Shown piece by piece: positions 1-7,011 of a DNA stretch of 9,802 nucleotides. The notes under the pieces are model-generated. The model was not told the DNA's origin, searched no databases, and saw only the letters and a program-made list of their open reading frames with translations. The first letter of the stretch is position 1. The number at the start of each line of letters is the position of its first letter. Source of the stretch: Kiritimatiellia bacterium (lineage in GTDB: Bacteria; Verrucomicrobiota; Kiritimatiellia; RFP12; UBA1067); the NCBI GenBank assembly GCA_017999015.1, contig JAGOBZ010000096.1:1-9802 (forward strand). Direction: 5' to 3'. The position numbers and the translations under genes were made by a program.

Positions 1-2269
1 GCGGACCTTTCTCGACGGTGGCCGAGCATACCGGTGTCACCGAAAAGCCGAGGCGCTTGTGATCGAGAAACAGCGCGAGGTCGCTGATGCCGACGGACGC
101 CTCCGCCTCGGCCCGCGCGGTCACAAAAGCGGGACCGTCGATCACGCTGTCGGGCGCAGGCAAGGTGACACGCACATGCGGGAGCGGGGCACCATCGGTC
201 GAAACGCGAAACGTAACTGCGACACGTTTTTCATGAAACCGGCGGTCTGCCGAGGTGGTGGTCACGATGACCGGCAGCGTGCCCCTGGCATAGTCGACGG
301 CGGTCGGCGCGAGTTGCACGGGGCTGCCGCCGTCGTGGTCGGGCGAGAAATAGATCTCTTGCGTAAATCGGCCGTTTTGCTCGATGCGCGCATACACGGT
401 TTCACACGGGCGCGTGGTCGGACGCAGCAGCGCGGTGTAACCGGTGCGGGGAGAAACCGCCGTGCGGTCGAAAACAAACGACCCCGGTGAATGATCGTCG
501 AAATTGAGCAGGAAGGGCCGCAGATCGTTTGCGCCATCGATGCTTTTGTCTTCGGACTGGACACTGGCCATGATATGGAAAAAAAGTGAGGGTGCGTTGG
601 TGGCGGGCAGGATGCGGACGGTCTGTTCAATATCGAAGTTGTCCGGCGTGAAGATCAGCGATTCGCGCGAGAGCCGGGCGATGCCAGGGATGTCGGTGGC
701 GCAGAACACGCGGGCCTCGCGCGAGGGCCGGTCGAGCAGGCGGATGCCGACAAAGCCGGGCCTGTCGTTGTCGATACGGTAGGTTCCGCTGCTCAAGAGA
801 ACGGCGTTGACCGGTTCGTGCAGCGTGGCGAGTTGGCGCAGGGTTTCGAAGCCGATGCGGGCGCAGAGATCGTGGCGGCCGCGCGGATGGTCGGCATTGG
901 CGTGGTGCGGCTTGACCTTTTCCGGCGGCGGCAGGTAGCGGTCGGTCACCGTGGTGTAGAGCATGTTGGCCAGCATGTAGGTCAGCCAGTCGTTAACGCG
1001 TCCGGGGTCGGGCGGTCGGACGAGTGCGGCGTCAGCCTGATGTGCGCGAGCCCAGGCTATCGGGAAGGGGACAAAGACCATGCCGCGCTTTTTGGCGAAC
1101 TCATAGCCTTCAATCGATATGGCTTCAAGGCGGCGCAGCGTCGCGAGTCCGTCAGGGTCGTCCGCAGGCAGGCGGCAAAAAACAGCGGTGCAGGGCGGCG
1201 GCTGATTCGTTGGGGGCAGGCTGAGCGACGTATAAAGCTGCGGATCGGCGTAGAGGCTCATCTGCTGCATGTCGCCGTAAACCAGATCAAAGGCCGATGC
1301 ATAGCGGTCGAAGCCGTCCGTGTACCATTCCGCGGGCGTTTTCCAAAACCACTCTTGGAATGCGGCGTCCAGGATGAACTGGAGGTTCTGGCGCAGCGGA
1401 TCATCGGATAAGGTGTTGGGCACATAGATCTTGAGCCGCTGTTTGATGCGCGGCTCAATGCGCACGACCCCCGTAAAGGGGCCGCTGTAGTGACGGGTCA
1501 CGCGCGCGTCGGCGACAGCTTCGCGCGCGGAGAGCGCGAGCGCTTCGGTGGTGCGCCGGGTGGTCCAATAGGTTTCGAGCGCGCCCTTGGGGATGCGCTC
1601 GCCGGCGAGTTGGACATAGGCGGCTGCGGCGGTCAAGTAGGCGCAGGCGCGGGCGCGCACCGGCGAGGTGCCGGACAGGCGGTTGCGGGCCAGGGTCTCG
1701 CGCCAGGCAAAGGCGGCGGGGATCACCTCCACGCCGCAACCGTCACCCACGCGGTAGGCCGTCTCTGCGATGGCGAGCAGGCGTTTATCGCGAAAGGAGA
1801 GGCCGGGCTTGCTCATGACGGCAAGCGCCGTGCGCAGTCCGGCCGTGCGTGCCTGCGCGTTGATCGCTCGGACGCCTTCAAAAAAGAATTCGGGATAGTC
1901 GTTGACGCACGCGTCGTGTTCCGCGAGCACGAGCACATCATACCCGCCGCTGAAGAGCTGCGCGCGCTCGGCTTGGGCATCCGGATGATACCACCAGCCC
2001 ATCAACGTGCGGGTGAGCGTGACCGGCACGAACGCGACCCGCACCGGTTTGCCGGGTTTTGCGGCCTTGAGCATGCTTTCGAGATCCGAACAGATGTCGG
2101 CTGAAACGATGCCGCCGGCCTGCTGCGGAGCGGAAAGCCAGGCCACGCGGATGAAGCCGTCGTCGTTATGATCGAGGTCAGACGCCGATGCCTGCGCCGG
2201 GCGCGTAAGGGCTGTGACTGCCAGGGTGGCCAGCCATCCGATGATCTGTGTCCACAGCCTCAGGGTCAT
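1..2269 (-). CDS. large exported multidomain protein, 3' end outside window (no family assigned)
   Basis: One uninterrupted reading frame of 756 codons runs from the ATG at 2269 off the left edge, so the C-terminus is missing. Residues 1-28 form a signal peptide (Arg-4, hydrophobic stretch 8-21, likely cleavage after AQA-28). Residues 33-40 (DHNDDGFI) resemble half of a calcium-binding EF-hand/dockerin loop, but the Glu expected at loop position 12 is absent. Residues 40-200 look alpha/beta, with a hydrophobic strand VLVLAEHD at 112-119, loosely like SGNH-hydrolase-type domains; I cannot point to a catalytic GDS motif. Residues 500-570 contain SLIFTPDNFDIEQTVRI, a signature common in secreted bacterial beta-sandwich repeats. 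Residues 704-741 look like a bacterial Ig-like strand pattern (PAPDSVIDGPAFVTARA). The start codon overlaps the holA stop (ATGA), implying translational coupling. It probably acts in the periplasm or outside the cell. Gene identity is confident; function is not known. Confidence 0.85.
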   Translation of the reverse strand, partial: MTLRLWTQIIGWLATLAVTALTRPAQASASDLDHNDDGFIRVAWLSAPQQAGGIVSADICSDLESMLKAAKPGKPVRVAFVPVTLTRTLMGWWYHPDAQAERAQLFSGGYDVLVLAEHDACVNDYPEFFFEGVRAINAQARTAGLRTALAVMSKPGLSFRDKRLLAIAETAYRVGDGCGVEVIPAAFAWRETLARNRLSGTSPVRARACAYLTAAAAYVQLAGERIPKGALETYWTTRRTTEALALSAREAVADARVTRHYSGPFTGVVRIEPRIKQRLKIYVPNTLSDDPLRQNLQFILDAAFQEWFWKTPAEWYTDGFDRYASAFDLVYGDMQQMSLYADPQLYTSLSLPPTNQPPPCTAVFCRLPADDPDGLATLRRLEAISIEGYEFAKKRGMVFVPFPIAWARAHQADAALVRPPDPGRVNDWLTYMLANMLYTTVTDRYLPPPEKVKPHHANADHPRGRHDLCARIGFETLRQLATLHEPVNAVLLSSGTYRIDNDRPGFVGIRLLDRPSREARVFCATDIPGIARLSRESLIFTPDNFDIEQTVRILPATNAPSLFFHIMASVQSEDKSIDGANDLRPFLLNFDDHSPGSFVFDRTAVSPRTGYTALLRPTTRPCETVYARIEQNGRFTQEIYFSPDHDGGSPVQLAPTAVDYARGTLPVIVTTTSADRRFHEKRVAVTFRVSTDGAPLPHVRVTLPAPDSVIDGPAFVTARAEAEASVGISDLALFLDHKRLGFSVTPVCSATVEKGP

Positions 2270-3405
2270 CGCGCTCCTGCCGCGACCGGGCGCGCGGGGC
2301 CGGCCTTCGAGAGGGGGTTGCCGATAATCCGCAACAGGGTGGTTTCCAGAAGAAACATTTCGGGCAGCGCGCACGACACGAGTTTTTCGCGCAGGTCCAA
2401 GATGCGGTAGCGCGCCACGCGAAGTTCCTGAAGCGTAAAGTTGAGGGCGTGGGGCAGTTTTTTCTTCAACGCCCACGTACCCGTTGCGGTCGGGTTGACC
2501 GGCAGTGCGCTGAGCAGCGCGGCTGCTTCGGGCGGCAGATTCTTGTTCCATCCGCAGGCGCCGCCCGCGCCACCGTAGACCCATTTGCGGTCATAGGCTT
2601 CGCGCAGAATCAGCAGGTCGCGCACCGTTTTTTCAAGCATCGCGGCGAGCATGACGCCGATGCCGCGCTGGCCGCTCAAGCGCTTGAGGGTGGTGAGGAC
2701 GCCCAGCGCGCTGCGTTCGCCAAAGGCGTCGAGAAGGTCCCAGGCTTCAGCCTCACGGCCGATGGAAGTGATCTCGCGCACGTCTTCAACGGTTACACGT
2801 TTGCTGGCGCCCGCGTAGAGGCGCAGCTTTTCGACCTCGCTCACCAAGAGCCGCGTATCGCAGCCGGCGCGCTTGAGAAATTCGGCGCGTGCGGTCGCAT
2901 CAACGGCGAGTCCGGCCTGCGCGAACAGAGTGTCTAAGCGCTGGCCGGCCAGTTTTTCAAGCTCCCACGCCTTGAGGCCGTTACCGAAATCCTGAACTTC
3001 GCCGTGCTGCTGGCACGTCTTGAAAAACGTGGAGGTTCGCAGCACTTTGGCCGTCGTGATAATCAGAGCCTGGCCGTCGAGCATGCCGCCTTTAAGCCAT
3101 GTGATGAGCTTTTGAGTCGCCTCTTTGGCGGCTATCGTCTCGGCGCATCGGCTGCTGCCGGGGAGGAAGGTCACGTCGCGGAACCAGGTGACTTTGGCGG
3201 CCCCGAAAAAGCCGGGGGTCTGCACCGATTCCATGCAGGCGTCCACGGCCTTGCAGATCTCTTCGGCAGTGTCGCGGTGGCCGTCCACGGTCTCAACGCC
3301 GAACGTCCGATCCGACTCCGGCACAAGCTGGTTGATCCGCTCGCGCGCAGCCGCATCGACGAGATAGTCGTCGTCGCCGCAGATAAGGCACAGTTTTCCT
3401 TCCAT
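2266..3405 (-). CDS. holA: DNA polymerase III subunit delta
   Basis: A 379-residue protein, close to the usual 320-350 length of HolA. HolA is the wrench subunit of the clamp loader; it binds and opens the beta sliding clamp. The N-terminus LCLICGDDDYLVDAAA (5-20) is the family's typical opening strand and helix. Residues 110-145 carry the AAA-like strand QALIITTAK. The stretch RAGCDTRLLVSEVEKLRLY (179-197) is the well conserved 'N/D..L..E..KL.LY' segment of domain II, and 220-360 are the helical domain III used for complex assembly. The start is the ATG at 3405; the preceding bases give no good Shine-Dalgarno sequence, so translation may depend partly on the upstream SH3-like gene 48 bases away. 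The stop codon overlaps the start of the large exported protein by four bases. The C-terminal 20 residues are Ala/Pro-rich and probably disordered. Confidence 0.93.
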   Translation of the reverse strand: MEGKLCLICGDDDYLVDAAARERINQLVPESDRTFGVETVDGHRDTAEEICKAVDACMESVQTPGFFGAAKVTWFRDVTFLPGSSRCAETIAAKEATQKLITWLKGGMLDGQALIITTAKVLRTSTFFKTCQQHGEVQDFGNGLKAWELEKLAGQRLDTLFAQAGLAVDATARAEFLKRAGCDTRLLVSEVEKLRLYAGASKRVTVEDVREITSIGREAEAWDLLDAFGERSALGVLTTLKRLSGQRGIGVMLAAMLEKTVRDLLILREAYDRKWVYGGAGGACGWNKNLPPEAAALLSALPVNPTATGTWALKKKLPHALNFTLQELRVARYRILDLREKLVSCALPEMFLLETTLLRIIGNPLSKAGPARPVAAGAR

Positions 3406-3436
3406 AAACCCGCTACTATAATGAATGCCGTGGCGG

Positions 3437-3451
3437 TTGGCGAGACGCCAA
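3437..3451 (-). other. short inverted repeat between the SH3-like gene and holA
   Basis: TTGGCG and CGCCAA form a perfect 6-bp stem around a 3-base loop, three bases past the stop of the SH3-like gene. No T-run follows on the minus strand, so it is a poor rho-independent terminator. It may stabilise an mRNA 3' end, cause pausing, or be chance in GC-rich DNA. Confidence 0.3.
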
Positions 3452-3453
3452 TC

Positions 3454-4383
3454 TCACTTTCGCGCCGAAAGCCGCACGGCCAGCGGGATGACGAAAGGCA
3501 GACGGGCGTCTTTAACAAACCAGCGCGTACCCTCGACAGTGGCCTCGGCACCGATGTGCGGTCCGTAGGTGAGTTCCGGCGCCAACAGGTTGCAGAGGGC
3601 CACGGCATCGCCGTCCGGTTCACGGGCCACGAGGCAGAAGGGGGCGGATACCGGATCGATACCGCCCCAGTCCAAGGTGCCGCGCAACGTGATGCGTTCA
3701 CCTTGGACGGCGCTCTCATCCAGCACGAAACCGGCCAGTTCCGGAGGGCGATGAGCCGCGCGGGGTGGTTCTGCCGGGGGCTCGGGATCGGGGGGGGCCG
3801 CATCAGACGGCGCGGCGGGATCAGACGGTTGAGCCGGCGGATCGGACAGCGCGTCGATCAGTGCGCTGTAAAGGTCAGGCTGCACCTGCGACGCATCGCG
3901 CTCGCGGGGCCATTCAGCAAGCGGCTCGACCTGGTCACGCAGCACCCAGAACATCATGTTCGGCGGCGGGGCGATCTTGAGCCAGTCGCCATACAGGCCG
4001 CGCACATGAACGGACGTGCCGCCGTCGAGACTGGCGAGCGGGCGGAAGGCCATGCCCGCGCCGGCCCGCACCAGACTTTTGTCGGCCAGTACCTTGCCGT
4101 CGCGGACGAGGTCGCGGTAGATCCACACCGTGACCGTGTCAGGCGCCTCAACCGGCGTCCAGGGTGCTTCGGTCAACTCGCCGACAACGGCGAGCACCGT
4201 TTCGGCGGGCAGCCAGGCAACCGCCTCGAGCGGCGGGTTGGTCGCGGCATAGAGCGCGAAGCGCCCTTGGATACCGCGCACACGGCTGCCGCCGTCCGTT
4301 TCGGCACAGGCCGCCCCGGCTGCCAGCGCCAGAAGAAACAACGGCAGAAGCGCGTGTCGTGAACTGGACGTGCGGGGCGACAT
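3454..4383 (-). CDS. exported SH3-like domain protein with proline-rich linker
   Basis: A 309-residue protein from the ATG at 4383. The frame stays open upstream, but that extension would run through a transcription terminator and would bury the signal peptide, so I prefer 4383; GAAAGAA lies just upstream as a weak ribosome binding site. Residues 1-28 are a signal peptide (Arg-5, Arg-9, hydrophobic core 11-22). Cys-26 follows GAA, a poor lipobox, so cleavage after ACA (signal peptidase I) is as likely as lipidation. Residues 80-155 look like a bacterial SH3 domain (TSVHVRGLYGDWLKI ending in FWVLRD). Residues 181-214 are a Pro/Ala/Asp-rich linker. Residues 217-309 form a second beta-rich domain (ERITLRGTLDWGG... 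ATVEGTRWFV). SH3-like domains of this kind usually bind peptidoglycan or partner proteins in the envelope. No specific family recognised; it sits 48 bases before holA and is probably cotranscribed with it. Confidence 0.82.
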   Translation of the reverse strand: MSPRTSSSRHALLPLFLLALAAGAACAETDGGSRVRGIQGRFALYAATNPPLEAVAWLPAETVLAVVGELTEAPWTPVEAPDTVTVWIYRDLVRDGKVLADKSLVRAGAGMAFRPLASLDGGTSVHVRGLYGDWLKIAPPPNMMFWVLRDQVEPLAEWPRERDASQVQPDLYSALIDALSDPPAQPSDPAAPSDAAPPDPEPPAEPPRAAHRPPELAGFVLDESAVQGERITLRGTLDWGGIDPVSAPFCLVAREPDGDAVALCNLLAPELTYGPHIGAEATVEGTRWFVKDARLPFVIPLAVRLSARK

Positions 4384-4424
4384 GGTTCTTTCAGAGATGC
4401 TGCGCCGTGACCGATCTTTTGCCC

Positions 4425-4482
4425 AAAACAAAAAAACCGCCCGCACACGAATCCCCTGCGGGATACCGGTACACAAGCGGTT
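4425..4482 (-). terminator. rho-independent terminator after the small basic protein gene
   Basis: On the minus strand AACCGC (4482-4477) pairs with GCGGTT (4440-4435), followed directly by seven Ts and then GTTTT. The enclosed loop holds its own perfect hairpin, ATCCC-GCAG-GGGAT (4464-4451). It lies 33 bases past the small basic protein stop and 41 bases before the SH3-like start, so it separates a short, probably highly expressed transcript from the holA operon, or attenuates read-through into it. Confidence 0.7.
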
Positions 4483-4515
4483 GCCGACGCGAAAACGTGT
4501 AATCCGCTGTTGCGG

Positions 4516-4671
4516 TTACGCGTCCGGCTTGGTCTTGCGAAGGCCCAAACCGCGATCGCCGTCTTTCCACTGGCCGCGCTTTTTCAGCAGGTTGACACGT
4601 TCGAAACGTTTCAACACATTGCGCTTTGCCGTAATTTTGCCCGAACCCTTCAAGCTGCTATGCTGACTCAT
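4516..4671 (-). CDS. small basic protein, PVC-type (TIGR04137-like)
   Basis: A 51-residue protein with 16 Lys/Arg residues. The N-terminus MSQHSSLK and the core AKRNVLKRFERVNLLKKRG (15-33), ending in GLRKTKPDA, match the 'small basic protein' family I know from Chlamydiae, Verrucomicrobia and relatives. Its function is not established to my knowledge; the charge, size and conservation suggest ribosome or other RNA association (inference). The start is set by an unusually strong purine-rich leader, AAGAGGAGAAGAAGG, ending five bases before the ATG. It has its own promoter with an A-rich upstream stretch and its own terminator, so it appears to be a monocistronic, strongly expressed gene. It is useful as a taxonomic marker for this window. 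Confidence 0.88.
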   Translation of the reverse strand: MSQHSSLKGSGKITAKRNVLKRFERVNLLKKRGQWKDGDRGLGLRKTKPDA

Positions 4672-4690
4672 GTGACCTTCTTCTCCTCTT
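4672..4690 (-). promoter_or_regulatory. strong ribosome binding site of the small basic protein gene
   Basis: The minus strand reads AAGAGGAGAAGAAGGTCAC immediately before the ATG at 4671. It contains a GGAG and a nearer AAGG at Shine-Dalgarno distance. Most other genes in this window lack a comparable site, so high translation is expected here. Confidence 0.7.
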
Positions 4691-4725
4691 CGTAACCGCT
4701 CTGGTCTATCGGATGTAGAGCCGAC

Positions 4726-4753
4726 AAGATAGCAAAACCGGGCGGCTTTTCAA
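4726..4753 (-). promoter_or_regulatory. candidate sigma-70 type promoter of the small basic protein gene
   Basis: On the minus strand TTGAAA (4753-4748) and TATCTT (4731-4726) are separated by 16 bases. An A-rich tract (TTGAAAAAAATG, 4768-4757) and AATTTTTATCC lie just upstream, like an UP element. The predicted transcript starts near 4719 and has a leader of about 48 bases. Confidence 0.5.
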
Positions 4754-4836
4754 CCGCATTTTTTTCAATGGATAAAAATTGCAGGAAGGCGCGCCTCAAT
4801 TTATCATGTGACTGGCCAAGCGGCGGGGATCTGAGT

Positions 4837-4842
4837 TATACT
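4837..4842 (+). promoter_or_regulatory. candidate -10 element of the U32 gene
   Basis: TATACT lies only eight bases before the ATG at 4851. No convincing -35 hexamer is present at 16-18 bases upstream. If used, transcription would begin at or next to the start codon and the mRNA would be leaderless, which fits the absence of a Shine-Dalgarno sequence (the ten bases before ATG are CTCCCCCGAG). Confidence 0.35.
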
Positions 4843-4850
4843 CCCCCGAG

Positions 4851-6089
4851 ATGAGAAAAATCCCTGAGCTTCTGGCGCCGGCGGGTGACATGACCTGTCT
4901 GCAGGCCGCGTTGGATGCGGGTGCGGACGCCGTGTATCTCGGACTCGAGACGTTGAACATGCGTCGGCTGGCGACGCGCAACTTCACGCAAGAGATGCTG
5001 CCCGAGGCTTCGCGGCGTTGCCGGGCGCGTGGCGCACGCCTCTATCTCACGCTGAATTCGCTGCTGTACGAGGGCGAGTTGACTGCGGCTGAAACGGCCC
5101 TGCGTTTTTCAAAGCCTTATGTCGATGCCGCCATCGTGGCGGACTGGGGCGCAGTAACCCTGTGTCAGCGGTTGGGCGTGCCCTTCCACGTGTCAACGCA
5201 GATGTCCTGCTCGAATTCGGCCGCCGCGCAATTTTTGAAGCAGCAGGGAGCGAGCCGGGTGGTGCTGGCGCGCGAGTGCACGCTGGAGGAGGTCGCCGTG
5301 ATTGCCAAGACGGCGGGGATCGAGGTCGAGACCTTTGTGCATGGTGCCGTCTGTGTGGCGATTTCGGGACGGTGCCTGCTCTCCCACGACGCCTATGGAT
5401 GCTCCAGCAGCCGCGGGGAGTGCCGGCAGCCCTGCCGCCGCGAATTCCTGATCCGAGAGGTGCGGGAGGGAGAAAACGCCGATGCCGAATTCCGCGTGAC
5501 GCCGCACACGGTGCTCTCGGCGCGCGACCTCTGCTCGCTGCCGTTTGTCGACCGGTTGATGGCGGCTGGTATCTCTGCATTCAAAATTGAAGGGCGTGCC
5601 CGCAATGCGGAATACGTCAAGGCCGTGGTTGCAGCCTACCGCGCGGCGATTGATGCGGTGCATGGCGGATCCTTTACCGCGGAACGTGCTGAAGAGTGGT
5701 GTGTGTCATGCGAGCGGGTGTATCACCGGGAGTTCGGGCGTGGACTCTTTCACGGACGCCCCGGGGCCGGGCAGTTCACGGATACTGACGCCAATCAGGC
5801 GAGCGTCCGAAAACTCCATGTCGGGGTGGTGCTGAACTATTATGCGAAAGCCGGAATGGTGCAGGTACAGGTTCAGGATCAACCGATCATACCGGGTGAC
5901 ACCCTTTCAATTCACGGTCCGACCAGCGGGGTGGTGGATCTGACCGTCAACGCGCTGAAGCGGGATCACGAAACATGCGAACGCGCCGAACGCGGAACGT
6001 GGGTCACCTTTGCTTGTCCGCAGCGTGTGCGCGCTCAGGATAAAGTCTTTGTCGTTCGCACGGTTAAAGAACATGAGGAGGTGAATTAA
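4851..6089 (+). CDS. U32 family protein, TrhP/RlhA-like RNA hydroxylation enzyme
   Basis: A 412-residue protein with the hallmarks of the U32 ('collagenase-like peptidase') family: ELLAPAGD at 6-13, DAVYLGLE at 26-33, QMSCSN at 117-122, and the signature HGAVCVAISGRCLLS at 164-178. Cys-168, Cys-175, Cys-191 and Cys-195 are placed as the iron-sulfur ligands of this family, and KIEGRARNAEYV (245-256) is the conserved helix start. Characterised relatives (TrhP/YegQ, RlhA/YdcP) make 5-hydroxyuridine in tRNA or 5-hydroxycytidine in 23S rRNA using prephenate; a peptidase role is no longer the best guess. Length (TrhP about 450) favours a TrhP-like single-unit protein, but the exact substrate cannot be read from sequence. 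The ATG at 4851 is required because ELLAPAGD begins at residue 6. It is the only plus-strand gene here and ends tail to tail with epmA. Confidence 0.9.
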   Translation: MRKIPELLAPAGDMTCLQAALDAGADAVYLGLETLNMRRLATRNFTQEMLPEASRRCRARGARLYLTLNSLLYEGELTAAETALRFSKPYVDAAIVADWGAVTLCQRLGVPFHVSTQMSCSNSAAAQFLKQQGASRVVLARECTLEEVAVIAKTAGIEVETFVHGAVCVAISGRCLLSHDAYGCSSSRGECRQPCRREFLIREVREGENADAEFRVTPHTVLSARDLCSLPFVDRLMAAGISAFKIEGRARNAEYVKAVVAAYRAAIDAVHGGSFTAERAEEWCVSCERVYHREFGRGLFHGRPGAGQFTDTDANQASVRKLHVGVVLNYYAKAGMVQVQVQDQPIIPGDTLSIHGPTSGVVDLTVNALKRDHETCERAERGTWVTFACPQRVRAQDKVFVVRTVKEHEEVN

Positions 6090-6997
6090 TAGCACGAGCC
6101 CGGGCGTTGGCAGAACGCACGGACCTCCGCGATGTCGTCGGCGTCGCAGGCCAGCATGACCAGTCGGTCGAGACCGAGCGCGATGCCGCCGCAGGGGGGC
6201 ATGCCGCGCTCGAGCGCGTTTAAGAAGGGCTCGTCCAGCGGATAAACGTCCTTCCCCAGCGCTTGGCGTTCGCGCGCGGCTTCATTGAACCGCGCGCGCT
6301 GCGCGGTGCCGTCGCACAGCTCGCTGTAGGCGTTCGCGATTTCAAGCCCGCCGATATAAACCTCCCAGCGTTCCGCGACGCGGGCATCGCCGGGTTTCAG
6401 CCGCGCGAGTGAAGCCGCGGGGGCCGGGTAGTCGATTAACACGCACGGTGTCGCGCGCGGCAGGGCGGGTTCGATGCGCGCGATCATGTCCGTGTCGAAA
6501 CGGTCCGCGTCCCAGTGCTGGGACGGGTCCCATCCGGCCCAGCGGCGATACGCATCGCTCACGGTCAGGCGCGTCCATGGCCCGGCCAGTTGGATGGTTG
6601 CTCCGCGATAGGACAACGTCGTCTTCCCGAAAAGAGCCATAAACACGGCGCTGACCAGCGCTTCGGTGTCTGCGAGGATGTCGAGATAGTCGGCACCCGT
6701 GCGGTACCACTCCAGCATCGTGAACTCTGGGTTGTGCCTGCGTCCGCATTCGCCACTGCGGAAACAGGGGCCGATCTGGTAAATTTTTTCGAAACCCTCA
6801 GTGAGCAGCCTTTTCATGTGAAGCTCAGGCGAGGCGCGCAGCCAGGCCCGGCCTGAGGGCGGAGCATCAATGTGGGTCTCCTGCGCCGGGGCGGGAATGC
6901 GAACGGGCGTCTCAACCTCGATAAATCCGAGGGCATCGAAAAAATCGCGTACCGTCCGCAGGATTTTACTGCGACGCTCAAGCGTGAATCGCTGCAC
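6086..6997 (-). CDS. epmA: elongation factor P--(R)-beta-lysine ligase
   Basis: A 303-residue class II aminoacyl-tRNA-synthetase-like protein without an anticodon-binding domain, close to E. coli EpmA (325). EpmA (also PoxA/GenX/YjeA) attaches (R)-beta-lysine to a conserved Lys of elongation factor P, helping ribosomes pass polyproline. Motif 1 ends in GFIEVETP (24-31), ASPELHMKRLL (55-65) and FRSGECGRRHNPEFTMLEWYR (79-99) form motif 2, ERWEVYIGGLEIANAYSEL (209-227) matches the EpmA lysine pocket, and MPPCGGIALGLDRLVML (266-282) is motif 3. Ala-273 in motif 3 is as in EpmA; lysyl-tRNA synthetase has Gly there. I chose the GTG at 6997: AAGGAG lies just upstream, motif 1 begins soon after, and any longer frame would run back through the FmdB gene. 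It starts 14 bases after the FmdB stop, so the two are an operon. Neither efp nor epmB is visible here. Confidence 0.92.
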   Translation of the reverse strand: MQRFTLERRSKILRTVRDFFDALGFIEVETPVRIPAPAQETHIDAPPSGRAWLRASPELHMKRLLTEGFEKIYQIGPCFRSGECGRRHNPEFTMLEWYRTGADYLDILADTEALVSAVFMALFGKTTLSYRGATIQLAGPWTRLTVSDAYRRWAGWDPSQHWDADRFDTDMIARIEPALPRATPCVLIDYPAPAASLARLKPGDARVAERWEVYIGGLEIANAYSELCDGTAQRARFNEAARERQALGKDVYPLDEPFLNALERGMPPCGGIALGLDRLVMLACDADDIAEVRAFCQRPGSCY

Positions 6998-7010
6998 AAG
7001 TGCTCCTTCG
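6998..7010 (-). promoter_or_regulatory. Shine-Dalgarno that fixes the epmA GTG start
   Basis: The minus strand reads CGAAGGAGCACTT before GTG at 6997. AAGGAG is near-perfect and five bases from the GTG, filling the 14-base gap behind the FmdB stop. Confidence 0.7.
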
Positions 7011-7011
7011 C

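Noticed and set aside
59..2104. Series of plus-strand open frames (59-490, 504-782, 818-1411, 1490-2104)
   Set aside because: All lie opposite the continuous minus-strand frame of the large exported protein, which has a signal peptide and domain-like segments; the plus-strand products are low-complexity Arg/Gly sequences.
3004..4362. 452-codon open frame on the plus strand
   Set aside because: It is antisense to holA and the SH3-like gene, is rich in Arg/Gly with no recognisable domain, and crosses both gene boundaries. Long antisense frames are expected in DNA this GC-rich.
4384..4476. Longer start for the SH3-like protein at 4476
   Set aside because: The extension overlaps the terminator hairpin and would place 31 polar/basic residues before the signal peptide.
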